From Amycolatopsis sp. NBC_00345 (lineage in GTDB: Bacteria; Actinomycetota; Actinomycetes; Mycobacteriales; Pseudonocardiaceae), in contig NZ_CP107995.1 of the NCBI RefSeq assembly GCF_036116635.1, positions 7,378,001 through 7,442,000 of the forward strand: 64,000 nucleotides of DNA, read 5' to 3'. The notes beneath the pieces are model-generated. The model was not told the DNA's origin and ran no database searches. It saw nothing but the letters and a program-made list of their open reading frames with translations. A program made the position numbers and the translations under genes. This document shows, in pieces, positions 51,617 to 59,824 of this stretch. The first letter of the stretch is position 1, and each line of letters opens with the position of its first letter.

Positions 51617-51970
51617 TCAGTTCTTCTTGTGGTAAGCCTCCACGACCTCGGACGGGATGCGTCCGCGATCGGAAACCTGGTAGCCGTTCTTGCGCGCCCA
51701 GGAGCGAATCGCCTGGTTCTGCTCGCGGTCGACCGTGGCCGGCCGCGCCGCCGCCTTACCGCCCGCGACCGGGCGAAGGGCCGCGCGCTTGCGGCCACCG
51801 GCGCGACGGGCGTGCTCGACGTACTGGGCGAGCGCGTCCCGCAACTCCTCGGCGTTTTCCGAGGACAAGTCGATCTGGTAGCTCACGCCGTCCAAACCGA
51901 ACTCGAGAGTCTCTTCGGCCTCACTGCCGTCGAGGTCATCAACCAGGGAGACCAGCACCTTCTGTGCCAT
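51617..51970 (-). CDS. lsr2: Lsr2 nucleoid-associated protein
   Basis: 117 residues; ATG preceded by AGGAGGAAACAG. The N-terminal dimerisation domain (MAQKVLVSLVDDLDGSEAEE, then VSYQIDLSSENAEELRDAL) and the C-terminal DNA-binding domain IRSWARKNGYQVSDRGRIPS with the RGR minor-groove hook are complete. Lsr2 is the actinobacterial xenogeneic silencer of AT-rich DNA. The charged linker is rich in Arg, Ala and Lys. Clear promoter boxes precede it. Confidence 0.96.
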   Translation of the reverse strand: MAQKVLVSLVDDLDGSEAEETLEFGLDGVSYQIDLSSENAEELRDALAQYVEHARRAGGRKRAALRPVAGGKAAARPATVDREQNQAIRSWARKNGYQVSDRGRIPSEVVEAYHKKN

Positions 51971-52048
51971 CTGTTTCCTCCTGCGGGGGCTTACGCGAAT
52001 GATCTGAGTACGGGGCGAGCCCCGGGACAGAAGTCTTTGACACCTGTA

Positions 52049-52077
52049 TTAATACCCGCTCACCCCTACCTGTGCAA
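52049..52077 (-). promoter_or_regulatory. lsr2 promoter
   Basis: Read on the minus strand: TTGCAC, 17 bases, TATTAA, a good housekeeping sigma-factor match (-35 at 52077-52072, -10 at 52054-52049). The leader to the lsr2 ATG is then about 70 bases. The -10 lies in a GTATTAATAC palindrome, AT-rich compared with its surroundings, which might also allow Lsr2 autoregulation. Confidence 0.65.
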
Positions 52078-52116
52078 ATCTCGATTGAGATAAACCTAGC
52101 CAGTTCTGCGCGGCGG

Positions 52117-53625
52117 CTATTCGGGCCGGACGAGCGGGAAGAGGATCGTCTCCCGGATACCGAGCCCGGTCAGCGCCATCAGCAGCCGGTCGACACCCAT
52201 TCCGACACCGCCGCTCGGGGGCATTCCGTACTCCAGGGCCCGGAGGAAATCCTCGTCAAGAGGCATGGCTTCGCTATCACCCGCGGCCACCAGCCGGGAC
52301 TGCTCGGTCAGCCGCTGGCGTTCCACGACCGGATCCACCAGTTCGGAGTAACCGGTCGCGAGTTCGAAACCGCGTATGTAGAGGTCCCACTTCTCCGCAA
52401 CCCCCGCACGGGTACGGTGCTGCCTGGTCAAGGGGGAGGTCTCGAGCGGAAAATCACGGACAAAAGTGGGAGCATGAAGATCGTCACCGACGAGGTGTTC
52501 CCACAGTTCTTCCACGAGTTTGCCGTGAGCGAGCTTCGGATCGACCTCGATACCACGCGCTTCGGCGAACTTGTGCAGCGCCTCCGCCGGTGTCTCCGGC
52601 GTCACTTCTTCACCGAGCGCTGCCGACAGTGACTCGTACATCCCGAGTGTCGTCCATTCGCCGGAAAGGTCGTACTCCGTTCCGTCGGCGAGGGTGACGA
52701 TCTGGGTGCCGAGGACGTTCTCCGCCGCCTCCTGGATCAGCTCGCGCGTCATCACCGCATTGGTCTCGTACGTGGCGTAGGCCTCGTAGTACTCCAGCAT
52801 CGCGAACTCGGGCGAGTGCGAGGAGTCGCTGCCCTCGTTCCGGAAGTTCCGGTTGATCTCGAAAACCTTCTCGATCCCCCCTACCACACAGCGCTTGAGG
52901 TACAGCTCAGGCGCGATCCGCAGGTACAGGTCGAGGTCGAACGCATTCGAATGCGTCACGAAAGGCCGGGCCGCGGCGCCGCCGTGCAGGGTCTGCAGCA
53001 TCGGCGTCTCGACCTCGGTGAATCCACGCCGGTGGAACGACTCGCGCATCGAGCGCACCACCCCGGCGCGAGTGCGCACCACATCGCGGGCCCGGTCACG
53101 CAGAATCAGGTCGACATAACGCTGCCGGATTCGCGTTTCCTCGGCCAGCTCCTTGTGCGCGACGGGCAGCGGGCGCAACGCCTTGGACGTGAGCTGCCAC
53201 TTGTCCGCCATCACGGAAAGCTCACCGCGCTTGGAAGTGATCACCTCGCCCTCGACGAATACGTGGTCACCGAGATCGACATCGGACTTCCACGCCGCGA
53301 GCGCCTGCTCGCCGACCTTCGCGAGGCTGATCATCGCCTGCAGTTCCGTGCCCTCACCCTCACGAAGAGTGGCGAAACACAGTTTGCCCGTATTGCGGAG
53401 AAACATCACCCTGCCGGTGACGCCGACCGTCTGACCAGTGCTGGTGTCGGCCGGGAGATCCGAATGCGCGGCCCGGATCTCGGCGAGCGAGTGGGTGCGG
53501 GGAACCTCGACGGGGTAAGGATCAACACCCTCCGCGATTATCCGGTCGCGCTTGTCCCGGCGCACCCGCATCTGTTCGGGCAGGTCGTCATCGGGCAGCG
53601 CGGCGGACGCGGGGAATTCGGTCAT
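52117..53625 (-). CDS. lysS: Lysyl-tRNA synthetase, class II
   Basis: 502 residues. OB-fold anticodon-binding domain in the N-terminal third (GVTGRVMFLRNTGKLCFATL). Class II motifs: motif 1 FHRRGFTEVETPMLQ, motif 2 FEINRNFRNEGSDSSHSPEF, motif 3 GVGMGVDRLLMALTG. Full length for bacterial LysS. It charges tRNA-Lys. Placed upstream of lsr2 as in M. tuberculosis, but the lsr2 promoter in between allows separate control. Confidence 0.97.
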   Translation of the reverse strand: MTEFPASAALPDDDLPEQMRVRRDKRDRIIAEGVDPYPVEVPRTHSLAEIRAAHSDLPADTSTGQTVGVTGRVMFLRNTGKLCFATLREGEGTELQAMISLAKVGEQALAAWKSDVDLGDHVFVEGEVITSKRGELSVMADKWQLTSKALRPLPVAHKELAEETRIRQRYVDLILRDRARDVVRTRAGVVRSMRESFHRRGFTEVETPMLQTLHGGAAARPFVTHSNAFDLDLYLRIAPELYLKRCVVGGIEKVFEINRNFRNEGSDSSHSPEFAMLEYYEAYATYETNAVMTRELIQEAAENVLGTQIVTLADGTEYDLSGEWTTLGMYESLSAALGEEVTPETPAEALHKFAEARGIEVDPKLAHGKLVEELWEHLVGDDLHAPTFVRDFPLETSPLTRQHRTRAGVAEKWDLYIRGFELATGYSELVDPVVERQRLTEQSRLVAAGDSEAMPLDEDFLRALEYGMPPSGGVGMGVDRLLMALTGLGIRETILFPLVRPE

Positions 53626-53718
53626 GGCGCACAGCGTACGAAGTCGCTGGTCGGCTACGCCAACCGGATTACCCTTCGAGCCACGAGCGCGGCCTTTCGA
53701 GTATTAGGCTGAGATCTT

Positions 53719-54486
53719 GTGACCGAACCCACGCATGACCCGGAACTGCACTCCCGGCGCGCCTCGTCGTTCGGCGAAGAGGCGGCCGCCTACGCCGAAC
53801 ACCGGCCCGACTACCCGCGGGCCGCGCTGGCCTGGGGCCTCGACGGCGTCACCCACGGGGCCAAGGACGTACTGGACCTGGCGGCGGGCACGGGAAAGCT
53901 CACCCAGGGCCTCGTCGAGCTGGGTGTTTCCGTGACGGCCGTGGAGCCGGACCCGGGGATGCTGGCCGAGCTGACCCGGCTGCTGCCGGGCGTCACCGCG
54001 CTGGAGGGCAAGGCCGAACAGATCCCGCTGCCCGACGCGTCGGTGGACGCGGTGTTCATCGGCCAGGCGCTGCACTGGTTCGACCTGGAGCCGGCGTTCG
54101 CCGAGATCGCGCGGGTGCTGCGGCCGGGCGGGATCGTGCAGCCGCTGTGGAACCACGACGACGTCAGCGTGCCCTGGGTCGCCGAGTTCTCCGCCACCGT
54201 GCGCAGCGGCGTGAGCCAGACCTGGGCGAGCGGCGAGCGGACGCTGGAGACGCCGCCGGGCTTCGCGCCGTTCGAGGAGAACCGTTTCCACCACTCGCAA
54301 CGGCGGACCATCGACTCGATGCTGGCCACGATCGCCACCCACTCGCACCTGCTGGTGTCCGAGCCGGCGGAGCGCGACGCGATCCTGGCCACGGCGCGCG
54401 AGGCCCTGCGCGCGAACCCGGCCACCGGAAACGGTGAGTTCGACCTGCCGTTGCTGACCACCGCGTTCCGCGCCCGCCGGCTCTGA
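53719..54486 (+). CDS. Class I SAM-dependent methyltransferase
   Basis: 255 residues from GTG. Seen: SSFGEEAAAYAEHRPDYPRA (N-terminal cap), motif I VLDLAAGTGKLTQGL, VEPDPGMLAEL (motif II acidic) and IGQALHWFDLEPAFAEIARV with LRPGGIV (motif post I). The LHWFD sequence is typical of the Methyltransf_11 group acting on small molecules. Divergent from lysS. Substrate unknown. Confidence 0.88.
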   Translation: MTEPTHDPELHSRRASSFGEEAAAYAEHRPDYPRAALAWGLDGVTHGAKDVLDLAAGTGKLTQGLVELGVSVTAVEPDPGMLAELTRLLPGVTALEGKAEQIPLPDASVDAVFIGQALHWFDLEPAFAEIARVLRPGGIVQPLWNHDDVSVPWVAEFSATVRSGVSQTWASGERTLETPPGFAPFEENRFHHSQRRTIDSMLATIATHSHLLVSEPAERDAILATAREALRANPATGNGEFDLPLLTTAFRARRL

Positions 54487-54556
54487 CTCGCTGGCGACGA
54501 AGGTCACCCGCCACGTGGTCGGGGCGGTGCTAACTTCAGAGGTGACGCCACGGCGT

Positions 54557-54599
54557 CCCGGACGAGAGCGTCGTACCCGGTCAGGACAAGACGACGCAG
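54557..54599 (+). ncRNA. Guanidine-III riboswitch (ykkC-III class)
   Basis: The conserved blocks CCGGACGAG (54558-54566), GTACCCGGTCAGGACAAGAC (54573-54592) and the closing GACGC are present in the correct order, and match the published ~40-nt consensus of the class as I remember it; GCGTC/GACGC form the second stem of the pseudoknot. It lies 35 bases before the ATG of a Gdx/SugE-type exporter, the expected target, and would free the start region when guanidinium is bound. Recognised from memory, without a covariance-model search. Confidence 0.88.
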
Positions 54600-54633
54600 T
54601 GCCCTTGAAAAGTCACTGCGAAAGGCTCCGCTC

Positions 54634-54948
54634 ATGTCCTGGCTCGTGCTCATCGTCTCCGGCGTCCTCGAAACCGTCTGGGCCGCCGCGCTCGGCGCGG
54701 CAAAGGGTTTCAGCCGCCCACTCCCGATCATCACCTTCGCGATCGCGCTGCTGCTCAGCATGAGCGGGCTCGCCTACGCCCTGCGCACCATCCCGCTCGG
54801 CACCGGTTACGCGGTGTGGGTCGGCATCGGCGCGGTGGGGACCGCCATCTACGGCATCGTGGCCCAGCACGACCCGGCGTCGTTCGGCCGGATCGCCTGC
54901 CTGGTGCTGATCGTCGCCGGGGTGGTCGGGCTGAAGGTGCTGCACTGA
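54634..54948 (+). CDS. gdx: SMR-family guanidinium exporter (Gdx/SugE type)
   Basis: 104 residues, four TM segments: MSWLVLIVSGVLETVWAAAL (with the essential Glu14 of the SMR family), LPIITFAIALLLSMSGLAYA, GTGYAVWVGIGAVGTAIYGI and a final RIACLVLIVAGVVGLKVL. Gdx proteins export guanidinium with proton exchange as dual-topology dimers. The guanidine-III riboswitch in the leader is strong evidence for substrate and regulation. The name SugE is also in use. Confidence 0.92.
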   Translation: MSWLVLIVSGVLETVWAAALGAAKGFSRPLPIITFAIALLLSMSGLAYALRTIPLGTGYAVWVGIGAVGTAIYGIVAQHDPASFGRIACLVLIVAGVVGLKVLH

Positions 54949-54950
54949 AA

Positions 54951-55035
54951 GCGCCCCAATGCCACATTGGTTGCGCTGAACGCACCGAACGCCACATTGG
55001 GTGCGTCTGACGCACCGAACGCCACATTGGGGCGC
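54951..55035. repeat. Three tandem ~30-bp repeats (palindrome family C)
   Basis: Three units share GCCACATTGG with a preceding CGCACCGAAC in units two and three (54981-55035). The outer arms GCGCCCCAATG (54951-54961) and CATTGGGGCGC (55025-55035) are complementary, so the tract can form a large hairpin. It fills the gap between convergent gdx and coaX, touching the coaX stop at 55036, and probably terminates both. Confidence 0.72.
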
Positions 55036-55809
55036 TCAGCGCACGTTGCGCTCGTACACCAGCCGCAGGCCCATCAGGGTCAGGTCCGGCACGTGCTCCT
55101 TGATCGTCTCCGACTCACCGAGCACCAGCGGCGCCAGCCCGCCGGTCGCGATCACCGCGACCGGCCCGGCGCCGTCCGGCTCCAGCTCGCGCACGATCCG
55201 GCGGACGAGGCCGTCGACCTGGCCCGCGAAGCCGTAGAGGATGCCGGATTGCAGGCACTCCACGGTGTTCTTGCCGATCACCGACCGCGGCGGCACCAGC
55301 TCCACCTTGCGCAGCGCCGCGGCGCGCGCGGCCAGCGCGTCCACCGAGATCTCGATCCCGGGCGCGAACGCGCCGCCGAGGAACTCGCCCTTCGCGGAGA
55401 TCGCGTCGACGTTCGTGGACGTGCCGAAGTCGACCACCACACACGCCGTGGCGTGCAGGTGGTGGGCGGCGAGGGTGTTCACCAGGCGGTCGGCACCGAC
55501 CTCCCTGGGGTTGTCGACGAGCAGGGGCACGCCCGTGCGCACCCCCGGCTCGACGACGATCTTCGGCAGCCGCTGGTAATAGCGGCCCAGCATCACGCGC
55601 AGTTCGCGCAGCACGGCCGGAACCGTGGACAGCGCGCTGATGCCCGTGACCGCGTCGGCGTGCGCGCCGAGCAGGCCGCGCATGGTGAGCGCGAGCTCGT
55701 CGGCGGTGATGCGCGCGTCGGTGCGCATGCGCCAGTCGCCGACGAGCGTCTGCCCGTCGTACAGGCCGAGCACGATGTTGGTGTTACCGACGTCGACGGT
55801 GAGCAGCAC
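55036..55809 (-). CDS. coaX: Type III pantothenate kinase
   Basis: 257 residues. Seen: MLLTVDVGNTNIVLGLYDGQ (phosphate-binding DxGNT), GADRLVNTLAAHH, CVVVDFGTSTNVDAI with the catalytic-type Asp, and FLGGAFAPGIEISVDALAAR. It phosphorylates pantothenate, the first step to coenzyme A, and does not use the CoA-feedback mode of CoaA. Last gene of the DUF2520-panC-panD-coaX series, as in M. tuberculosis. Confidence 0.95.
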   Translation of the reverse strand: MLLTVDVGNTNIVLGLYDGQTLVGDWRMRTDARITADELALTMRGLLGAHADAVTGISALSTVPAVLRELRVMLGRYYQRLPKIVVEPGVRTGVPLLVDNPREVGADRLVNTLAAHHLHATACVVVDFGTSTNVDAISAKGEFLGGAFAPGIEISVDALAARAAALRKVELVPPRSVIGKNTVECLQSGILYGFAGQVDGLVRRIVRELEPDGAGPVAVIATGGLAPLVLGESETIKEHVPDLTLMGLRLVYERNVR

Positions 55810-55852
55810 GCGGTTTCCTTTACTGCTTTCCCGCCGGCGGCGGTGGGTTGGC

Positions 55853-56347
55853 TCAGCTTTCCGCGTGCAGCAGCGCGTCGAGGCGGCGCGCGTCGGCCGT
55901 CTCCGCCACTGGGAACGCGATGATGTCCTCGTCCGGCAGCAGGACGGTGCCCGACAGCAGGCCCGAACCCTCCGGCACGTACGCCGGGTCCGCGCCGCTC
56001 TCGACGATCCGGTTGTCCTCGGAGACGAAGACCACCCGCGGCTCGTACCCGGCGGCCTCGGCGTCGTCCATCTGCCCGTAGGAGATGAGGATGACGAGGT
56101 CGCCCGGGTGCACCAGGTGCGCGGCGGCGCCGTTGATGCCGAGCACGCCGCTGCCCCGCTCGCCCTTGATCACGTACGTCTCGAGGCGGGCGCCGTTGGT
56201 GACGTCCACAATGGACACCTGCTCGCCCGGCAGCAGGTCGGCGGCCTCCATCAGGTCCTCGTCGACGGTCACCGAACCCACGTAGTGCAGATCCGCCTGG
56301 GTCACCGTGGCCCGGTGGATCTTGGATTTCAGCATCGTGCGGTACAT
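55853..56347 (-). CDS. panD: Aspartate 1-decarboxylase (pyruvoyl-dependent)
   Basis: 164 residues from ATG 56347 (GGGAGAG upstream). The MYRTMLKSKIHRATVTQADL start and the self-cleavage pair Gly24-Ser25 in LHYVGSVTVDE identify it; the new N-terminal Ser becomes the pyruvoyl group. TYVIKGERGSGVLGINGAAA and GDLVILISYGQ follow. It makes beta-alanine for pantothenate. A C-terminal extension of about 25 residues beyond the usual ~139 is present (DEDIIAFPVAETADARRLDA and more). Confidence 0.96.
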   Translation of the reverse strand: MYRTMLKSKIHRATVTQADLHYVGSVTVDEDLMEAADLLPGEQVSIVDVTNGARLETYVIKGERGSGVLGINGAAAHLVHPGDLVILISYGQMDDAEAAGYEPRVVFVSEDNRIVESGADPAYVPEGSGLLSGTVLLPDEDIIAFPVAETADARRLDALLHAES

Positions 56348-56360
56348 CGTGGACTCTCCC

Positions 56361-57269
56361 TTATTCCCCTGCGTCCAGCTCCATGCTCGGATGCTCCACC
56401 GCGGCTCCGAGCAGCAGTCCCACGTTGTCGATCAGCCGGGTGCTCCCCACCCGGGCGGCGATCAACAGCCGTGCCTCACCGTCGACGGGCGCCGGCCCGA
56501 GATCGGTTCCCCTCAATTCCAGGTAGTCCACCACCACCTGGGGACGCGCGGCCAAAGTCCGGCGGGCCACGTCCAAAACCGCTTCCGCTCCGTCTCGCCC
56601 GACGTGCGCCCCCGCGGAGAGGGCCGCGGAAAGCACCACGGCGTCTTCCCGCTGCTCCGGCGTCAGGTAGACGTTGCGTGAAGAAAGCGCGAGCCCGTCC
56701 CGCTCGCGCACCGTCGGCACCCCGATCACGTGGGTGGGGATGTTCAGGTCCCGCACCATCCGCTTGATCAGCACCAGCTGCTGGTAGTCCTTCTCCCCGA
56801 AGAACGCGTAGTCCGGGCGCAGCAGGTTGAGCAGCTTCGCCACGACGGTCAGCACGCCCGCGAAGTGGCCGGGCCGCACGGCGCCCTCCAGCTCGTCGCC
56901 GAGCGGGCCGGGGTGCACGGTGACGGCCGCGCCCTCGGTGTAGAGGTCCGAAGCCTTGGGTGTGAAGGCCAGCTCGACGCCGGAGTCGGAGAGCGTGGCG
57001 AGGTCGACTTCCAGCGGACGCGGGTAGGCCTCGAAGTCCTCGCCCTCGCCGAACTGCAGCGGGTTCACGAAGATCGACGCGGCGACGATCGTGTTCGGCA
57101 GCCGCTTCGCGCGGCGCAGCAGCTCGCGGTGCCCGTCGTGCAGGGCGCCCATGGTGGGCACGAGCGCGACCTTGCGGCCGACGGCGCGCAGCGCCTGGCT
57201 CACCTGGCTGATGTGCTCGGGCGGCTGGAACGTGTTCAACGTGCCGCGCTGGAACTTCGGTGTGGTCAC
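56361..57269 (-). CDS. panC: Pantothenate synthetase
   Basis: 302 residues from GTG 57269, which overlaps the previous stop by 4 bases. Seen: KVALVPTMGALHDGHRELLR (ATP-binding HIGH-like), SIFVNPLQFGEGEDFEAYPR, FFGEKDYQQLVLIKRMVRDL and the KMSKS-like LALSSRNVYL. It joins pantoate and beta-alanine with ATP. It is 13 bases upstream of panD. Confidence 0.96.
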   Translation of the reverse strand: MTTPKFQRGTLNTFQPPEHISQVSQALRAVGRKVALVPTMGALHDGHRELLRRAKRLPNTIVAASIFVNPLQFGEGEDFEAYPRPLEVDLATLSDSGVELAFTPKASDLYTEGAAVTVHPGPLGDELEGAVRPGHFAGVLTVVAKLLNLLRPDYAFFGEKDYQQLVLIKRMVRDLNIPTHVIGVPTVRERDGLALSSRNVYLTPEQREDAVVLSAALSAGAHVGRDGAEAVLDVARRTLAARPQVVVDYLELRGTDLGPAPVDGEARLLIAARVGSTRLIDNVGLLLGAAVEHPSMELDAGE

Positions 57270-58168
57270 GGGTGCTGTCCTTCGGCGGGGTCGTCGAGAA
57301 GTTCGGTGAGCTCGGCGGCGGCCGCCGGGTCGAGCTGCCCGGCGGCCCGGGATCGCTCCGCCGTGCGCCGGGCCAGTGCCCGGTAGGCGGGGGCGATCTC
57401 CGGTGACGCCTCCGTCAGCACCGCGAGGTGCTTGCGGACGGTGCCGAGGTCACCACGCGCGACCGGGCCGGTGAGGGCGCGATCGCCGTGTCGAAGGACA
57501 TTATCCAGGGCGGCCGACAGCAGTGGTGCGACGAGTCGTTCCGATTGCCCGATTCCGGCCTTGCGGAGGAGTTCCGTGCAGTCCGCGACGAGCGTCATCA
57601 GGTGGTTCGCGCCGTGGGCCAGCGCGGCGTGATAGAGCGCGCGGGCCGCTTCGGGGATGCGTACCGGCTCAGCGCCCATCTCGACGGCGAGCGCCTCGCC
57701 GACGTTCCACGCCGCCTCGTCGTCGGCCGTCGCGGTGACGCCGATGCTGGCGGTGGCCAGCCGTTCGAGGTCCTCGGCGCGGCCGGTGAACGTCATCACC
57801 GGGTGCAGCGCCAGCGGCAGTGCGCCGATCTCGGTGGCGGGCGCGAGGACGTCCACGCCGTGGGCGCCGGAGGTGTGGACGACGATCTGGCCGGCGCGCA
57901 GCGACTCCGTGGCCACCAGGCCGCGCAGCATGCCCGCGAGCGCGTCGTCGGGCAGCGCCAGCAGCACCAGGTCCGCGCGCCGGACGACCTCGTCGGGCGG
58001 CAGCAGCGGGACGCCGGGGAGCAGGCGCTCGGCCCGGGCGACGGACGCCGCGGACAGCCCCGACGCGGCGACCACGGTGTGGCCCGCGCGGGCCAGCGCC
58101 GCGCCGAGCACGCTGCCGACCCGGCCGGTCGACACCACGCCCACCGCGAGACGGGCGGGCCGGTTCAT
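57266..58168 (-). CDS. Rossmann-like/DUF2520 protein, candidate ketopantoate reductase
   Basis: 300 residues. N-terminal Rossmann fold VGVVSTGRVGSVLGAALARA (GxGxxG variant STGRVG), VLLALPDDALAGML, and VVHTSGAHGVDVL; then GALPLALHPVMTFTG and the helical DUF2520 domain with ALYHAALAHGANHLMTLVAD. The general plan resembles ketopantoate or pyrroline-5-carboxylate reductases. It starts the panC-panD-coaX series and overlaps panC by 4 bases. A role in reducing ketopantoate is an inference from that context. Corresponds to M. tuberculosis Rv3603c. Confidence 0.85.
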   Translation of the reverse strand: MNRPARLAVGVVSTGRVGSVLGAALARAGHTVVAASGLSAASVARAERLLPGVPLLPPDEVVRRADLVLLALPDDALAGMLRGLVATESLRAGQIVVHTSGAHGVDVLAPATEIGALPLALHPVMTFTGRAEDLERLATASIGVTATADDEAAWNVGEALAVEMGAEPVRIPEAARALYHAALAHGANHLMTLVADCTELLRKAGIGQSERLVAPLLSAALDNVLRHGDRALTGPVARGDLGTVRKHLAVLTEASPEIAPAYRALARRTAERSRAAGQLDPAAAAELTELLDDPAEGQHP

Positions 58169-58495
58169 GTGCCCACGCCGCTGAAACCCGGTGCGGCAGC
58201 GACCGTGGGTGGTTCACTCGCCGGCTCGATCATGGCGTGCGCCTGTGGACGCTCATGGCTCGCTGACTCCCTTGGCTCGTTCCAGTCCCGCTCTTCCGGC
58301 GCGGGTACCAGACGACGGCGCGAGAGTAGCCCCGATCCGTCCGGCGGACAGAGTTGAAGGTGACCAGCTTCACCCGGTCGTTCAATCGAGAACACAATTT
58401 AATCGGGCACGCGGACCGGCCGCGCCGCCGGGCCGCCGAACATCATCTGAGCACGGGTTTTCAGCTCGGTAGAGCTACCCCCGGAGGGGGATGGA
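58169..58495. other. Intergenic region upstream of the pantothenate operon
   Basis: About 330 bases. An AT-richer spot near 58380-58400 (AATTTAATC) is the best place for the leftward promoter. A CCCCC-GGA-GGGGG mini-hairpin at 58478-58490, 6 bases from the PrsW stop, could end that transcript. A 76-codon GTG frame (58395 to 58165) overlaps the DUF2520 start by ATGA but has no domain or clear ribosome binding site, so it is not called. Confidence 0.4.
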
Positions 58496-59662
58496 TCACC
58501 GGGTTTCGCCCGCCGCCAGCCGGACGGCCTCGGCGCGGGCCGTCTTCAGCGTGTGCAGCAGCTCGTCCTGGCGCTGCCGGTCGTCGTCGGTCCGGAGCCG
58601 CTGCCGGCGCAGGAAGGCCAGCTCGCTGACACTCGCCTGGTACTGGCCCACGGCCTTCGCCGCGGCCTTGCCGGACTCGCGCCGGGCCTGACGGCGCCAC
58701 GCCCGCCGCCCGGACAGGCTGCCCAGCAGCTCGACCTCCGACGGCGCGATCCACCTCGCCGCGGCCATCTTCGGCAACGCGGCGGCGACGATCCGCTGTT
58801 CCCGCCGGCGCTGCAGCACGATCACGTAGGAGACGCCGATGAACAACGGGACCATGATCAGGAAGTACACGGTCAGGAACGCCTTGGAGCCGCCGAGCAC
58901 CGCCGAGCTGTTCCACAGCGCGTGCAGGCACACGGCCACGAAGTAACCGCCGAGCGGCGCGAGGATCCGCACCGCCTTCTGCGTGGTCCGCGCCGCCACG
59001 CCGAACCCGATGCCGGTCATCACGCCGAACAACGGGTGCGTGAACGGCGAGAGCACCCCGCGCAGGAAGAAGGCGGCGAGGACACCGGCGTTGGCGCCGT
59101 TGCCGAAGCCGTAGTCCGCGAACGCGCGGCCGAAGTAGTAGATGTTCTCGGTGAACGCGAAGCCGGCGGCGCTGAAGCCCGCGTACACGATGCCGTCGAC
59201 GATCCCGTCGAACTCGGAACTGCGGCGCCAGAAGATGAACAGGACAAAGGCGCCCTTCGCGGCCTCCTCGACCAACGGCGCGGAGACGAGGGCGCTGACC
59301 TTGCTGCCCGCGCCGCTGCCGAGCAGCATGTCGCCCACCGCTTCGGCGCCGCTGTTGATCAACAGCGCGGTGATCGTCGCGATGCACGCGCCCCAGGCGA
59401 AGGCGGCCAAAAGCAGCTTCGCGGGCTCCGGCTCCCACCGGTCCACCCACAGGAACCCGGTGACGACCACGCCGACCGGCACGAGCGCCGCGACGACCCC
59501 GATGGCCACCGCGAGCCAGCCGACCCGCGCCGTCGCCAGGCCGAACAGGAACAGGCCGCAGAGGGCCACCACGAGCAGCCCGAGCACCGGCAGCAGGACG
59601 GTGACCCGGCGGGGCAGCCGGCTCCGGACGGCGCCCGGTGCGCTGGAGAGGGATCCGCTCAC
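58496..59662 (-). CDS. PrsW-family intramembrane metalloprotease
   Basis: 388 residues from GTG. About eight TM segments in residues 20-280. PrsW motifs: SAPLVEEAAKGAFVL (EExxK), FAFTENIYYFGRAF (ENxxY), SPFTHPLFGVMTG and AVCLHALWNSS with metal-ligand His residues. The C-terminal 110 residues are a charged cytoplasmic helical tail, rich in Arg, Gln. PrsW enzymes cleave anti-sigma factors or other membrane proteins. Not part of the M. tuberculosis order as I recall it, so probably an insertion. Confidence 0.9.
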   Translation of the reverse strand: MSGSLSSAPGAVRSRLPRRVTVLLPVLGLLVVALCGLFLFGLATARVGWLAVAIGVVAALVPVGVVVTGFLWVDRWEPEPAKLLLAAFAWGACIATITALLINSGAEAVGDMLLGSGAGSKVSALVSAPLVEEAAKGAFVLFIFWRRSSEFDGIVDGIVYAGFSAAGFAFTENIYYFGRAFADYGFGNGANAGVLAAFFLRGVLSPFTHPLFGVMTGIGFGVAARTTQKAVRILAPLGGYFVAVCLHALWNSSAVLGGSKAFLTVYFLIMVPLFIGVSYVIVLQRRREQRIVAAALPKMAAARWIAPSEVELLGSLSGRRAWRRQARRESGKAAAKAVGQYQASVSELAFLRRQRLRTDDDRQRQDELLHTLKTARAEAVRLAAGETR

Positions 59663-59703
59663 GGGCAGTCACCCTACGGGGGCGCGGAGGTGCTGTCTTG
59701 TCT

Positions 59704-59759
59704 GGTCGCCCGGCTGCCGGAATCGCCTTGTCCAGCACGGAAAGAACGACCGGGCGACC
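59704..59759. terminator. Possible terminator / inverted repeats
   Basis: GGTCGCCCGG (59704-59713) and CCGGGCGACC (59750-59759) are perfect 10-bp inverted repeats with a 36-base spacer; a partial third copy follows near 59780. They lie in the gap between PrsW and the leftward coiled-coil membrane protein gene that ends at 59825. Confidence 0.4.
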
Positions 59760-59824
59760 GGACAGCGCCAAGGCTGCCCGATCGCCCGGTGTAGGCAATC
59801 AGTCAAAAACGGCGTCGGAGCCGG

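Noticed and set aside
58165..58395. A 76-codon GTG frame overlapping the DUF2520 start by ATGA
   Set aside because: The overlap is suggestive, but there is no domain, no ribosome binding site and a promoter-like AT spot lies at its start, so it is more likely leader sequence.
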